Positions 21,843 through 34,180 are shown, counted from the first letter of the stretch. The stretch: 64,000 nt of DNA from Nakaseomyces glabratus (GCF_010111755.1 NC_088961.1:372001-436000), one strand, 5' to 3'. The notes: generated by a model from the sequence alone, not told the origin. Numbers and translations: made by a program.

Positions 21843-23486
21843 TCACTTATTTCTTACCTTATCTCTAATAAAGTTAAACCTCTCTTCTTCAGTTTCAAAA
21901 TGAGGACACTCTTTAATAATCCGCTTCAATCTCTTATTGAAGCGAGAACTAGTGTTTTCATGCACAATAGCAATATGTCTCTTATAGGCGTCTTTCCTAT
22001 AAAACTCTTTTTGGCAGAACATGACTGGGCATCTCAGGACAGGGTAGGCATCCTCAGTTAAGTTTAGATCTTTCTTCAATTGGCCATATAACTCATATTT
22101 ATGCTGAATAGCACAGTGCCTTCTAAGATCACTACGGCGTGGCAGTCCAAGAATACGCCAAGCACAATTCTTAAAAGGGCATTTGTGCTTTCTCTCTACT
22201 TCATACTCGTCTAAGTGAGAAGCGTATTCAAAAATATTATTGAAAGTAGAAGGGCAATGTGCACACCTGTAAAGTCCACGCTTCTGAGGTTTCTGTATGA
22301 TATCGGAAAGGTACGGGTCCTCCAGTAATTGTTTAACCAATGACTTCCCATTAGTATCATTTGAGCAACCGGCACTCAAGTTATCCTTCATGGATTGGTA
22401 ATCAGTGGTAGAATCAACTGTAGGTCCCATTGCCAAATTGATGTTGCTTAAGGGCAGTTCATCACTATTTGTGTGACAATTAACATCCATATCACATCTG
22501 CTGGCATTGTTCATGCTACAAGATAATGGCCCAACTGACACAGCATCATTGAAAGTGGGCTCAGTACCGCTTGTCCACTGTGAGACCATGTTACGATAAC
22601 TAGATGTACCAGCGGATATCTCGCCATAGCCAGAGACGTCATCAATGTGAGCGTGCTGTGGTTGTAAGACAGAGTAGTCTGGCTCCTCCTTCTTAATAAC
22701 GCCCCTGGTGTTTACCATAGGAATAGAGTGACGCTTAGTGTCTACAGTAGCTGTGAAATAGGAATCGTCTTTGCTGCTGCTGCTTAGACTAATTGGAGTT
22801 ATATTTGCGAGTGTATGAGACCTCTCTCTGTGAAGCAAGTCTGGCATATTTGATGATTGACTGAGCGGTGGACCTGATTGGGACAAGAGCAATGTAGTAT
22901 TATTAACGTAAGGCTCAGTTTTGATAGTAGCTGCAAAGTCCAATGGTGATGTCAAGCATGATCTAATGATGCCTGCTGATTCGGTTGGCGTGGGCAGCCC
23001 GCTAGTGTAATGCTGTTCGTCGTAATCGAATGTGTTGTCATTCTGTTGTTGTTGAGGGACATTAGCTCTTGAAATACCTTGACCTGCAAGGTACTGGTTT
23101 TTAAACTGCATGAGCATCATGTTCATACCACCCATACAGTTTTGATCACCACTACACAAGCCATCCTTACTATTTGTGTTATATGCACTACATGTGCGAC
23201 GCAAAGTGTTGCTACATATAGTGTTCTGGTCCCCTTCCTCCTCGTCATCCTCGTTATCGATGGCTATATCAATTGTAGTGAAATTGGGCGGCAAGATGTC
23301 GTGTTCACCGAGCCTCAGACCATTCGAACCCGTATACTCCATATCGAAGTAATCATTTGAGTCGTATGGCTGCTTGCGCTGCAACTCTGTGAGAACATTG
23401 AAAGAACTAGGAAACGCTATAATATCATTATCAGATTTAGAGTTGCTATACAGAAACGCAAACCCACTGTCTTTAGTCCTCAGCAT
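21843..23486 (-). CDS. RME1: Zinc-finger transcription factor Rme1
   Basis: A 547-residue protein whose last 145 residues match Rme1: three C2H2-like fingers from about residue 404 (CAHC, CPFKNC with HC and H, and CPVMFCQKEF with HIAIVH) and the conserved tail RFNKRLKRIIKECPHFETEEERF. In S. cerevisiae Rme1 represses IME1 and meiosis and activates CLN2. The N-terminal 400 residues are Asn/Ser/Gln/Asp-rich, with an acidic block at about 77-84, and make the protein almost twice as long as S. cerevisiae Rme1 (300). Order and strand match YGR044C. A 3.8 kb gene-free stretch lies upstream. Confidence 0.92.
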   Translation of the reverse strand: MLRTKDSGFAFLYSNSKSDNDIIAFPSSFNVLTELQRKQPYDSNDYFDMEYTGSNGLRLGEHDILPPNFTTIDIAIDNEDDEEEGDQNTICSNTLRRTCSAYNTNSKDGLCSGDQNCMGGMNMMLMQFKNQYLAGQGISRANVPQQQQNDNTFDYDEQHYTSGLPTPTESAGIIRSCLTSPLDFAATIKTEPYVNNTTLLLSQSGPPLSQSSNMPDLLHRERSHTLANITPISLSSSSKDDSYFTATVDTKRHSIPMVNTRGVIKKEEPDYSVLQPQHAHIDDVSGYGEISAGTSSYRNMVSQWTSGTEPTFNDAVSVGPLSCSMNNASRCDMDVNCHTNSDELPLSNINLAMGPTVDSTTDYQSMKDNLSAGCSNDTNGKSLVKQLLEDPYLSDIIQKPQKRGLYRCAHCPSTFNNIFEYASHLDEYEVERKHKCPFKNCAWRILGLPRRSDLRRHCAIQHKYELYGQLKKDLNLTEDAYPVLRCPVMFCQKEFYRKDAYKRHIAIVHENTSSRFNKRLKRIIKECPHFETEEERFNFIRDKVRNK

Positions 23487-23837
23487 TATTTTCTGAGTAC
23501 TAATTAGTAATTTTAATTTCCTTCGTTTGGCTAATTGGTTTTTTTTTGATATTTATATTATTATTATTTTTTTCCTTTATGAGTCTTTTTTTTTTTTTAT
23601 TTGCCTTTTCGTTTGCCTAGCTTTTCTCCTTATGAACAGAAAGTGGGCGTGTCGCTAGCAATCGAACATCCTTTCCCTATTTATATTTTTGTGCGATCCC
23701 AAGTCTCTAGTTTACACTTCACTTTTAGGACTTTGAGTCTTTTGAATGGGAGTTGGCTCTAGTTTGAAGAATTATAGTCAGAAGTGAAGGGTTTTTGGGC
23801 ATTCTATGATGGGTTTTTGGGTTCGCCAGTGGCTCTT

Positions 23838-23861
23838 CGTCTCCGTCTCCGTCTCCGTCTC
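23838..23861 (+). repeat. 6-bp tandem repeat before RME1
   Basis: Four copies of CGTCTC, 350 bases upstream of the RME1 start. Confidence 0.9.
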
Positions 23862-24315
23862 CATTTCCATCTAACTGCCTGGCTCTGTGTGCTGTCTATG
23901 CTTGCCCATTGAAAGGGAATTCCAAAATAGCCTGTTCTCTTCTCCTTTGTAGTGGTAGTAAGAGCAGGGGACCCAGGTTCGAGCCCCGAGACCCAAAGAG
24001 AAGGACTAGTGCGTTTGTTTCTTAGTCGCGCGCTGCCCGGTTGTTCTATCTCTCATGGTGTGTCTTGGGACCCGGGAAATTGCTTTTTGATTACGGAAGT
24101 GAGGCCTGCTCTTTTCTTTTCCATTCCCCTGCCCACTCTATTCATCTGCAAGCTTTTGCAAGCACTTGCAAGCATTTGGGAACTTCACTGATGAATTAGC
24201 ACTTCACATCGCTCTATTACGACAATGTGTGTAGCCAGACATATCTCTTACCAATCTTAATGAAGCTTGCGCACACGTTTCTGAGGGATGTTCTCTTGTG
24301 TTGTTACTGGGTTGA

Positions 24316-24388
24316 GTGTGCTGCGTGTATGCTTTGTGCTGCGTGTGCTGCGTGTATGCTTGTGGCTAATGCGTGTGGCTAATGCGAG
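24316..24388 (+). repeat. Degenerate GCTGCGTGT / GGCTAATGCGTGT repeats
   Basis: Three copies of GCTGCGTGT, two of which continue as ATGCTT, are followed by two copies of GTGGCTAATGCG. The block is rich in GTGT. Confidence 0.8.
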
Positions 24389-24475
24389 TGTGCGTGATAT
24401 ATTTCTCCCATCTTGCTGCTGCTGTTTCTGTACAAACTCCGAAAACGAGCTTTGTAGCCATGGGAAGAATGGAGT

Positions 24476-24488
24476 GGGGGTGGGGGGG
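24476..24488 (-). repeat. C tract on the RME1 sense strand
   Basis: Five G, T, seven G on the top strand, so it is a C tract on the strand that encodes RME1, about 990 bases before its start. Confidence 0.85.
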
Positions 24489-24565
24489 ACCGTTGTGCGT
24501 GTGTTTGTTAGAAAGTGATGTCAAAAAACAAAACAACAAAAATCAAACATAAGAAAGAAGACACT

Positions 24566-24630
24566 CTCCTGTATCTCCTGTATCTCCTGTACACTGTAAG
24601 TTGTAAGTTGTAAGTTGTGAGTTGTGAGTT
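24566..24630 (+). repeat. Two adjacent tandem repeats (9 bp and 7 bp)
   Basis: CTCCTGTAT in three copies (24566-24592), then TAAGTTG/TGAGTTG in five degenerate copies (24597-24630). Confidence 0.9.
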
Positions 24631-25411
24631 CTAAAATGTAAATTGTAAATTGCGCGTGTGTGTATCAGACTATCTCAGAAAATTGCTTCTTATAAAAGTC
24701 TTTTAGAATATGCCGTTGGAACTAAAAACCCATCAGGTACTAGGCTGTTCCAACAATATGGTAATTATTAGCCAATTTCTTGTTAAGGATAGAGCGAGTT
24801 TCACGCATGCCATCTTGTGCAACATGCTGTGCTGCTTCTTGTAGGAATTATACCCGTGGAACAATGATATGCATTCATCTCAGCGTAGATCTTGATCTCC
24901 AACAGTTCAGCTGTTCAGCCGGAAAGAAAGTTCTGCAAAAAAAGAAGACGGATCCATCTCTTGGGTGGAGTTTCTGAAGGTATCCTGTGACCTCTTTTCT
25001 TATGCTGCAGTACCGATACCGGCCCTTTTCTTTGTTGAAGGATAATGTGATTACTGCAACTATAAACATAAAACAAAATAAAAAATAGTTTGGGAACACA
25101 GAGACTGCAGTACATATCTGGGGACCCAATTACCCCGCATATCACAAGGGCACATAACACATACCGGAAGAAAGTAACGGAGCTAGGAAAATGGCGGAAA
25201 ACAAGAGCGGAGGGAGGAAACAGCTCAAGAAGAAAAAAAGGGAACAAAAGACTTCTCAAAAGAAAAAATACTGAAAATACCGTTGATCAATTTACACTTT
25301 TGTTTTTCAATTGGCTCCAGAAACACTCGTGACGGAGTACGCCGCACCGAGATCTATCTTGCATCTATGAAACACAGCTCAGAAAACGTCGCGCAACGAC
25401 TCCAACAACGG

Positions 25412-25470
25412 GGGAAATAGAGAGATGGGAAATAGAGAGATGGGAAATAGAGAGATGGGAAAAAGAGATG
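25412..25470 (+). repeat. 15-bp tandem repeat
   Basis: GGGAAATAGAGAGAT is present in three exact copies and one degenerate copy. Because 15 is a multiple of three, it produces repetitive open frames on the opposite strand that are not genes. Confidence 0.92.
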
Positions 25471-25663
25471 ACTTCTCTCTGAAATGGCTGACAGTCCCCT
25501 CTCCCAGTAGCTGCAGTAGTAGTTGAACTGGTCGCTTTTGGGTAAAGGCACCACCATAGCGGGATATCACCTGACATAGACAATTCTTCGCTTTGTTAGA
25601 AACACACAACGATTCGACTACGTACATTACAAGCAGAAACATAAGAGTCCTGTCTCTCTTTCT

Positions 25664-25671
25664 CCCCCCCC
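25664..25671 (+). repeat. C tract upstream of SCM4
   Basis: Eight C followed by TCC, on the SCM4 sense strand, about 1.66 kb before its start. Confidence 0.8.
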
Positions 25672-27328
25672 TCCTTTACCGTCAAAGAAACATGCAAATT
25701 ATAGACGCAGCTGAAGAGAACAGAGGGCCGTCTTGGCTCGGCGATCCGGACACGAAACATTAACCACTCTGAATACTGTCTTACGGGCATTTCTGTGTGC
25801 TAAATTACCTTTGGGGCCCATTTGGCCGGAAATGTCATTTATGCTTTTGTAATTCTTGAAACTATAACAGGAAATGAAACGGATATGAATCAAAATGGTG
25901 GAATGCCATCAACTATCAAACTTCAACAATTTTATCATTTTTTAATTGCATTGTTATCTTTCTTCGTACTAATGTGTCTATAAGCACACGTTCATCATTT
26001 CATCTTTGGGTTTAAAGTTGACTTCTTTTTGGCTGAATATCAGTATCAATACGGCAATGTTAGCTTGCCAAGATCAAACCTCAAAATAACAACAAAACAA
26101 AACAACAGTAAAACAGATATAATATCTAAGATTAAGAAAATGACAGCAGAAAATTAAACGAAAAGAAAGAAAAGTAATCTAACACACAGAAAATCTTATT
26201 TAATTTTAAAGTAATTAGGATGACATACTAAGAGAAAAACAGAGTAATTATTAAATAAAACACTGATGTCACAATCACATAATGGCTTTTAAACCTCAAA
26301 AACAAAAACCAATACCTAAGAACAACAATTTCAAGATATGCAATTACTGTCTTATCTTACTTCAAACCACACATTTGTAATCTATCTGATATACATATCT
26401 CTATATTCGGTTAATCGGATTGATAACTTAATCAGATATAAAAAAAAAGAACAAATAAATTTTCCTTTATGATCATCGCGATTGGCAGCTGCCAAAATTC
26501 ATTCATTATACACATTGATCCTCCCGTCTCACATCCCAGGTTTCAGGATCCTAAGCCAGGCACAAGTGGTAGCTGCATACGAGGTGCGATCACTAATTAT
26601 TTTGCTCTCGTCAGGTAAAAAGCAAATTTGTTAAATAAAATGTATATCGGATATCGCTACTAACGTACCTACACCTACACTCGTTTAAGCAATTCTGGTT
26701 TACCAATTACAATTACGAGCCAAAAAAGGCAAACAGACAAACAAACTGCGCACAGACTACAGATAGCTGCAGCTACTATTTTCTCATACACCTAGCTTAT
26801 CTAAGTCACGTGTAAAATGTTATGATCCCAAATTATCAATTCGCAAAAAGTTCACGAACTTACAGCAGAAGATGCTCCTTTTATCTCCACTAACACCTAA
26901 CAATACCTGGGAAACAACTGAAATTCTAACGGACGCAACGGATTTTAGAAATTCTGTCTCCCAGCTATCCCACATGAAATAGAACAAAGGACCAACCTAC
27001 TCTCTTTGGGTTCCTAATCTTTCTATCCGCAGCCGAGGTTGCTGCAGTAGTGTCTGTGCATGTGTAGGCCATTTCGTTGTCGTTTTTGTGTGTCCCCTCT
27101 CATGATAAAAATCCCATTGTTCCCCTAGATGCTTGTGTGACTAGTTTTGCTTTATTATTTTTCTCAACATAATAATTTATATATAAATATAGACCAAAAC
27201 ACCCACAAATCAAGTGTGTAACACATAATTGCATCTTAGAACTTGACAAAATTCATTTACTAACAGAATTATACATACAAAAAAAAAAACCCCGACTATA
27301 AACCACTATTAGAATATATTAATAAAAA

Positions 27329-27883
27329 ATGACTAACCCAGAATTGATCACAACCACTAAGTGCATTGGTGTTACCTCTTTAGGTCTATATGCAGGCCTA
27401 CTAACCTCTACCTCTTTAATCACATCTGCCACTCCTTTGGATGTTCTTACTGGCTCTTTGAAGAACCTGCTCTGCAAAATTGGCTGCTGGGCAACTGCTT
27501 TCGGTTCCGTGTCCACCATCTCCTTGGCTGTCTCTTACTTTTTGTCTGAGAAGCCACAAAGATCAAACACCAGATTGGCTGGTGCTTTGATCGCACCAAT
27601 TACGGGTCTATACTTATACGCCTCTTCTTTGGCTAACCACGGTTGTTGTCCAAGTAAAGCCAAGGAAAGTGGCCTGCCAGAGGGCCATCCACAAGTCGGA
27701 GCGGATGCTCCAGTTTGCCCATTCTCTAAGACTACTGATGGCTCTAATGGTTCTTTCCACAAGGGTTCCATCAAGAGTGACAAGTGTTACAACGCTTTGC
27801 TATGTCATTTGACTGTCGTCACTCTAACCACCTGTGGTGTCTTTGCCAAGAGTGTCTTCGACGGTTTCCAAGGCTTGTTGTAA
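27329..27883 (+). CDS. SCM4: Scm4, mitochondrial outer-membrane protein of the Scm4/Atg33 pair
   Basis: A 184-residue protein (187 in S. cerevisiae) with four hydrophobic segments at about 10-32, 50-72, 84-104 and 155-175. A polar, Cys-containing loop lies between the third and fourth segments. The family also contains Atg33, needed for mitophagy; Scm4 itself has no firm molecular role and was found as a suppressor of a cdc4 mutant. The position matches YGR049W, so I choose SCM4 over ATG33. The codon use is strongly biased to preferred codons, which suggests good expression. Confidence 0.88.
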   Translation: MTNPELITTTKCIGVTSLGLYAGLLTSTSLITSATPLDVLTGSLKNLLCKIGCWATAFGSVSTISLAVSYFLSEKPQRSNTRLAGALIAPITGLYLYASSLANHGCCPSKAKESGLPEGHPQVGADAPVCPFSKTTDGSNGSFHKGSIKSDKCYNALLCHLTVVTLTTCGVFAKSVFDGFQGLL

Positions 27884-30800
27884 ATCAGCTGAAACAACCT
27901 GAAGATAACAATAATTGCAAGAAAACAATCAAACCAAACCAAAGAAAACAATAAAAATTAACATTAACGCAGCTCAACGACAATACAGTTTCATTCAATT
28001 AGGAGATTTTCCTCAATAATTCTGTAAAGCTCAGTTCTCTTTATTCTCATTGTCAGGATGGGAACTGACCGAATATTGTATTGCAGTGGTGTCTTTGTTA
28101 TCAATTATGTGCATAAGGTATAGCTTATATATCTACTTATTTATTATCAAATTATTCTTTAATTTGAATGGAAAACAAAAGCTTATAAATTTACTACAAT
28201 ATATTTCCCTCTAAATCAAAATTATATGACTTCATAAAAGGTATAAGAGACCTCTAACTTATTTATAACAAACTCAAACCAGATATCCTGTTAACGACAA
28301 TTTCTGTAAGATCATCAACAGCCTGCTAATTGACATAAAGGTGGGACTACAGTGAAAAAGAGTCTCCAATTAGCTTTAACCATATGTAACACAATAATAA
28401 TCCTACATCAGGCAGTCTACTTTGGTAGCAACTGGTGACTGATGTCGTTAGCACATGCGAAAAGCGGCTGTATGCTGTCAAGTTACAATACATACACAAC
28501 GGAAATAGAGACCTGAACAGTACATCAGGTACCATACTGTTTGCCACCAGTTAGTAGTCAAATCTTCACATGAAGAACATTATTAGACACACAAGGTTTG
28601 TAAGGGTAACTAACAGGTTATTACCCCTGAAGACTATCGAAATGCCTAGAAAACAGCATGAATAGTCATCTATGTTTCTATTACAGACGCACTCGCTTTT
28701 GAAATTGCCCTGCACAAGCTATACTTGAGGACTTTATGAAGTATCTATCATATTAATCATTGAAACTGAAATAGAAATATCCAGAATAAATAAAGACTAC
28801 CCCACCCGGAATCCGGGGATACCATGGAGATCTCTTCAACGTCGAGTAGATATCAGTTCTTATTTAGTTACTATAGTGAGTCTTTTGGTGTTTCAGGAAC
28901 AAACTTTTCGAACCCACATTCTTTGAATAGACAACCTAACGTATAACCATGCCATATCCATCTCACACCCGTTCCGATACACTTTAAATTCCGTTGAATG
29001 TACAGAAGATTATTGGCTTCCTTTCTTTTTTATGTTTTACTTTGGGAATTTAACCCTCACTTTATTTTCCGGGGAACGGGTTTATCAACATTCATGTCCA
29101 TCTGCATGTTTTTTTCAACAGCCGTACCTACTTTTCTGAAAAATTGGGTGAAATCAAGACAAATACTATAAAGCTCTTCTGCTAAGTACCTCTCAGGATC
29201 AGCATTTCAGGAACTTCACTGCTTACATAATATTTTGCTGCTTGCTGTTTAAGCCGTCTATTTTGCTTCAGTCTTTGGCTGAGCTATTGCGCAAGCTAAA
29301 GGCAAATCAGGTGTAAGATCAAAAGTTTTTATTCTAGAATATTGTTCTGTATGTAACACACAGTATTCCTACAGCTCTTTTATTGATGACGTTTAAGGTT
29401 AACTTGTTCATCGCCAAAACTAAACTGCAATAGCTTATCATGTTTTTAAGACGTGATGGTAAGGCTTTTGGAATAGAATTCTGTGCTAAGATCGTTTCTA
29501 ACATATAATTTTCATCAAGTAATTTGGAAAATCCTGCCGTTATGTTTTTGATTCTAGACTACAAGCAATAGATACGGCTTCTTCTATTTTTATTTCGACA
29601 TTTTACACATTCATATCTGCACTTACTCTTAGTGTAAGAGTTACATCAAATAATCTGATGAAAAAGGATAGGAATCATGATTTTCGGTGATATTGTTATA
29701 GAATTCTTACTGACAACAAGCGTAGTATTGCAGCTTGTCCCCTGATTTCCATGTTTTCGAACTTAATCATTGGAAATCAAGTTATCGGAAACCAGCCGGT
29801 ATAGCTTAAAACCTCATATTTTACTTGGGAGCTATCTTTAATTACCCAAAAATATCATAAAAGATAAGAAGAGTAAACGTCGTTTCACTTCTAAAGAAAA
29901 ATATTGAACTCTAAATATCCGCTTGCTGTAACTTAAAAAAATGTTACCTGATTGACCTCTTATCATATTTAGGTTTATTTCTTTTTTTTTGCTCATAACT
30001 AGACAATTGCTATTAGAAACGGGAATAAAATCAGGGCACTCTTGGACATTGCATTTCAAGCGGGTATTCTATTCGATGTATATTTCGATCTCAATAGAAA
30101 AACCTCAGCATGTCCTGTTTAATATTTTTACAATTAATATCGTATGTAAGGAAGATATCAAACCAATCTTAGATTTGTACCTGAGATTCAAATTTGTACG
30201 CTAATTGTAATTGATGACAATGTCAAAGTTTGTGTGCTTCCTATTGCCGCTCTAGCTAAATTAGTTGATATACTCAAGCATAACACATATATTAATCTAT
30301 CAAGATAATTCATTATTTGCGATAAATGTGCTCATACTAGATGTCAGGCCATCTTACTTTCATAATTAACCTCTTCCGACTATCGTGCTGTAGAGCAAAA
30401 GCCACCATAAGGAAAAATTAAACCACTAGTGTTGTTTTATACTACAAATTTATATTGTTAAGTTGTGCTCAGGCGTGATGTAGATGTGTGTTATCTGATC
30501 CAAAACTTAACTCAGGAATAAACTTGAAAAACACCACACTCAGTCCTGCATACATTGACTAAATGCGAATCGTATCGGTTTCTTGTTTTCCCTAACACAG
30601 ATAACTGAATATGTTAAAAATGTCAATAGTTAATGGGTTGGATGTATTTTCTCTACCGAGGACTGCTCTTTATGCAACCATCGGGCAAAGAAACCGAACT
30701 GAGGTACTATCATTTAAAGACCTTTTTTGAGCAAAACCATTGATCATAAGCCTCAAGTTGAAAATGCTATTTGTGCAGTAATGAGTTTCATACATACAGC

Positions 30801-32655
30801 ATATACAGCTCCTTCAGATATAGGGATCAAGAGCTTAATGCTTTTAATGCTCCGACTACAAAATATGAGAAATAAGAGACCAGCAAAACGTAGTGCATTT
30901 AGGGGCTAGAAGTGCTGCTGCAATTTTTGTATCGAGACCAAAGAAAATCTACCAAAAAGCTCAAAAACTGTCATGTCAATGCCAGTTTCTAAATGTATAC
31001 CCACAATTATTAAGCATCGCATAGGTATATTCAAGAGGTAGAATAGTATAGATTATATAATAGATCCCCACTAAAATAACAAGACATTTATCGGTGGAGT
31101 GAAGGAGAGGGTTAAAGTTTAACGCATATGCCCATTGAGTATTCAAATGCACCTAAAATATGCATTATGGAAGACTCTCGACGAAAGTGATGAGTTACAT
31201 AACACACCGTAACGACTGCACTGGTTTCAGGTCTATCTTTTCTACAGCTTGGATATTCTCCTATGCAAAAAAAAACTTAACCCTCATCATTATGGCTACT
31301 TGCTACTAACGCATATAGCGGTAAAAAAAGCATATTTATGTAACGCACTGCAAAATAACTCAATTGCAAGTATAACAGGGGGTGGGACCTGAGAATACTT
31401 TAACCATTAGATATGCATCCAAGCCATATGTCAAGACAATAGGAGCAAAATAAAAAAAGTCCAAAGGAACACCACAAATAGCATTATATGCTTATGTAGA
31501 ACATAAAAAAGCAACACATATATTTAATTCTATGCTGGGCGACACTCTATTAAAAACTAACAGCATTAGAAATTATGCCTTAGACACAATTGCGGACATT
31601 TCTTGAGTGGATTTTCTTAGACTACTATGGTCCGTTCAACCTTTCCCCGGAAGCAGGGTAAAGAATATCTGTAAGATGGCCTTGACAAAAGACAGTAAAG
31701 GAGCGTGCAACATCGGAATGAGGGGAAAAATGTGGTTCCTCCGATAAAGATCTTCGAAAATCATTTTCTTTGAACCCTTATTGGGAAAGTGTGTACGAAT
31801 TCGGTAAAAAAAATCCAAAACGCAGAGCAATGTCGGGCATTCTACGCTTTTGCTTTTGTGGAGGCATTCTCTTGAAAACCATCTGTGTGCATATAATACA
31901 ATACCGTATGAGCGGTTTTTTAATAAGTTGGCTGCATATTATTTTATTGCTTTGGGTAAACTCAAGGACATTTCATAATGTAGTGTTTCTACTTGTAATG
32001 CTAATGCGAGTCAATAGTAAGAACAATAGTAACTCCTTTTTAGCTACTTAAAGATACTGGGCCATGTATACCCTAGCAAGTTTATCAAAAAAGGGAAAGT
32101 TGGCCGAGACTAAATTTGTTTCAATTTTCTGAAAAAAAAAAAATGAACGATAATATGATTCAACTGTATGATTCAGTAAAATCATCATCTAGTATAAGCA
32201 AAATTTACTCTCGACCTTAATACACAATTGATTTATGCGGTACAGGGCGGGTGTAGCTTTCAGGATTAAGAAAGAGAATTTTGATCTTCTCGAGTATTTC
32301 TGAGAGAATATTCTGTAGCTGAGAACATATACCCTTTTTTTTTTGTTTAGAAAACCATACAGCAAATAGAGTTGTTGATGTTCTCAGAAGATGAATTCAT
32401 AGGAAAGGCTGGTATAGAAAATTGGTTTCATATTTGTCTAATGCTGTCTAGTCCACCCAAGACAAGAGCAAAAAAACGTGGCATCTAAGCTTCACATTTC
32501 CTTGTTAATAAAGGCTAGTATACACGCCGTTTAGGCAACCTTTTTGCTTGACTTTAACTTTTTTTTTCCCGAAACTAGCAATAGTCCAAATTCACCCTTT
32601 ACCTGTTTTAAATCTACAAGCCAATAATTACGCCGTATAGCAGACGCTATCGTCT

Positions 32656-32668
32656 CCCCCCCCCCCCC
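32656..32668 (+). repeat. C13 tract
   Basis: Thirteen C in a row, the longest homopolymer C run in the window, 2.3 kb before FMP48 on its sense strand. Confidence 0.9.
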
Positions 32669-33421
32669 GATCGAAGTACAACTAACAAACAATCGTATCA
32701 GTACACCTATCCGATTTTGTAATCATTGCCAGCTCCGTCAAATGAATCTTGTAGTGTCTAGACTTTCTAACAGATTTGTAACAAAAAGAGCATCTGCTGC
32801 TCTCCTATTCTGTACTATTTTTTTTTGGAGCTCAAAAACTCCATCGCGATGGTTTCAGTGAGTCTCCTAACATCCCACACTTTTCTTTCCCAGTGCAATC
32901 GCTTCTCTCTCTGTTGGTTGCATAACTGTAGTTTTGTTGAAGTTTACTGCATGTGTTTTGTGATCATTAGCCCAGCAGTGGAGAAGCCAGGTAAGTTTCT
33001 GGGGGTGCATCGGATCCTTCATAATGATAGTCAAGTCCACAAAATCCCACGGAAGATCCACACATAGATCAGTAGGTGCATCTGAATCAACAAGTGAAAA
33101 GGATCGCCGACGTAATCATGTTCGTAGACAAAACACGTACAACCATACATCTGCTCTGTTTCAGAATATTACAATAGGGTGATTTCAACCCTTCACCTTT
33201 CTAACCGTTGAACCTCCTTACAATCCCCCGATGAGAACAGAACACATGGTAAACTTTCATCAACAACTGCTGCATTGTCTTAGCCGGAATAAGATATCCT
33301 ATCTCCAGCCAAAGAGAGAGAGGGGCGATGAGAGTTTCAAACCTGCCCACCCTCCGGTGATGGACTGGAGTGTTGGGTTGAGTGCACTAAATATGCTGCA
33401 CAAACAGAAGGATGATTATCT

Positions 33422-33430
33422 CCCCCCCCC
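33422..33430 (+). repeat. C9 tract
   Basis: Nine C in a row, about 1.5 kb before FMP48. Confidence 0.9.
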
Positions 33431-33814
33431 AATACTACAGTCTCCCTATTCTACACCATTCTGACTATGCACAGTGCCAAATGTAGAGCTAGAGCATAAA
33501 TAGGAGCACAGAAATGTTCGCGAGAACAATGGGTGTGGATGTAGCAATAGGTCGAAAAGCGGTCGGCCTTGTTCCGTTTCACGCACATGTACTGTTTTCT
33601 TCCACTGATGGGAGGGCAACCACAAACAGTGAAAATCCTGTACTGTGGTTCCGAGTACTGTACAACACACACAGACGAAGACCACTCAGCACAAAGATAG
33701 ACACTCACCTCCATTCTCCAGTAGTATAATGGAATCCGCGCGGGGGTCAATTGAGTCCTCTAAGATGCTCTCTTTTGCCTATTGTACGTGTCCTTCTCCA
33801 CCTCCAATTTCCCT

Positions 33815-33898
33815 CCCCCCCTTCCCGAAAATCTTTCTTTTTCTCTGCATCAAACAGGATTTCCCTACATCTCGTCTAGCCACCATTCCCCCCCCCCC
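33815..33898 (+). repeat. Pyrimidine-rich block with C7 and C11 tracts
   Basis: Seven C at 33815-33821 and eleven C at 33888-33898 in a CT-rich block about 1.1 kb before FMP48. Confidence 0.88.
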
Positions 33899-34180
33899 TT
33901 CTCTTTCTCCAATCAAAGAAATGTCGCAAATGAAGATTAAAAGAAACTCGCTCTCTCCTTCCCTGCACACTAAATCGGTACAATTTCCCAGATCGATTTT
34001 CCGAAATCGCAAAATTGTAAGACCCTTTTTCATTAGTCCTTGAAAAAATACTCACTTTTTGTCTGAGAAATGTAAGTACAAATTTCAAAGCGGATATATT
34101 CTATCTGGGAAACCCTGAAATCATGTCTGTACCGGTGTTTCTTAATGTCTCGGATGAGACAAATATTACTTTTTTCACCT

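Larger units (their letters stand above)
23487..27328. other. 3.8 kb gene-free region between divergent RME1 and SCM4
   Basis: TAM41, TFC4 and UFD1 occupy this interval in S. cerevisiae; no trace of them is seen here. Open frames are short and built on repeats. The part from 23800 to 25700 is richer in G and C and carries several tandem repeats, a G-rich tract and a C tract. The part from 25850 to 27328 is AT-rich. It probably serves as two long promoters, RME1 to the left and SCM4 to the right. Confidence 0.7.

Noticed and set aside
23950..23995. tRNA-like B box GGTTCGAGCCC after a TAGTGGTAGTAAG stretch
   Set aside because: The T stem has two mismatches in five pairs, and no acceptor or anticodon stem forms around it. 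It is at most a relic.
25354..25642. Repetitive Ser/His/Leu frames on the minus strand
   Set aside because: They are produced by the 15-bp tandem repeat at 25412-25470, which is read in three frames with equal success.
26808..26816. GTCACGTG, similar to CDEI or a Cbf1 site
   Set aside because: No CDEII and CDEIII follow, so it is not a centromere. As a lone Cbf1-type site between RME1 and SCM4 it has no clear target.
29656..29712. CTGATGA and CTGA pair in the 7.1 kb gap, like snoRNA boxes
   Set aside because: Box C needs a purine first, spacing is only about 50 bases and I see no guide matching rRNA that I can recall.
31770..32051. 93-codon hydrophobic frame in the 7.1 kb gap
   Set aside because: Hydrophobic chance frame in AT-rich DNA. 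It begins inside an opposite-strand frame of similar quality and has no recognisable motif.
33718..33760. TAGTATAATGG followed by GGGTCAATTGAGTCC, recalling tRNA A and B boxes
   Set aside because: Only about ten bases separate the boxes and no cloverleaf can form.
33990..34015. TTTTCCGAAA with AAAA downstream, similar to the centromere CDEIII core
   Set aside because: No TGTTTATG-like left part, no AT-rich CDEII of about 80 bases next to it and no CDEI at the right distance.
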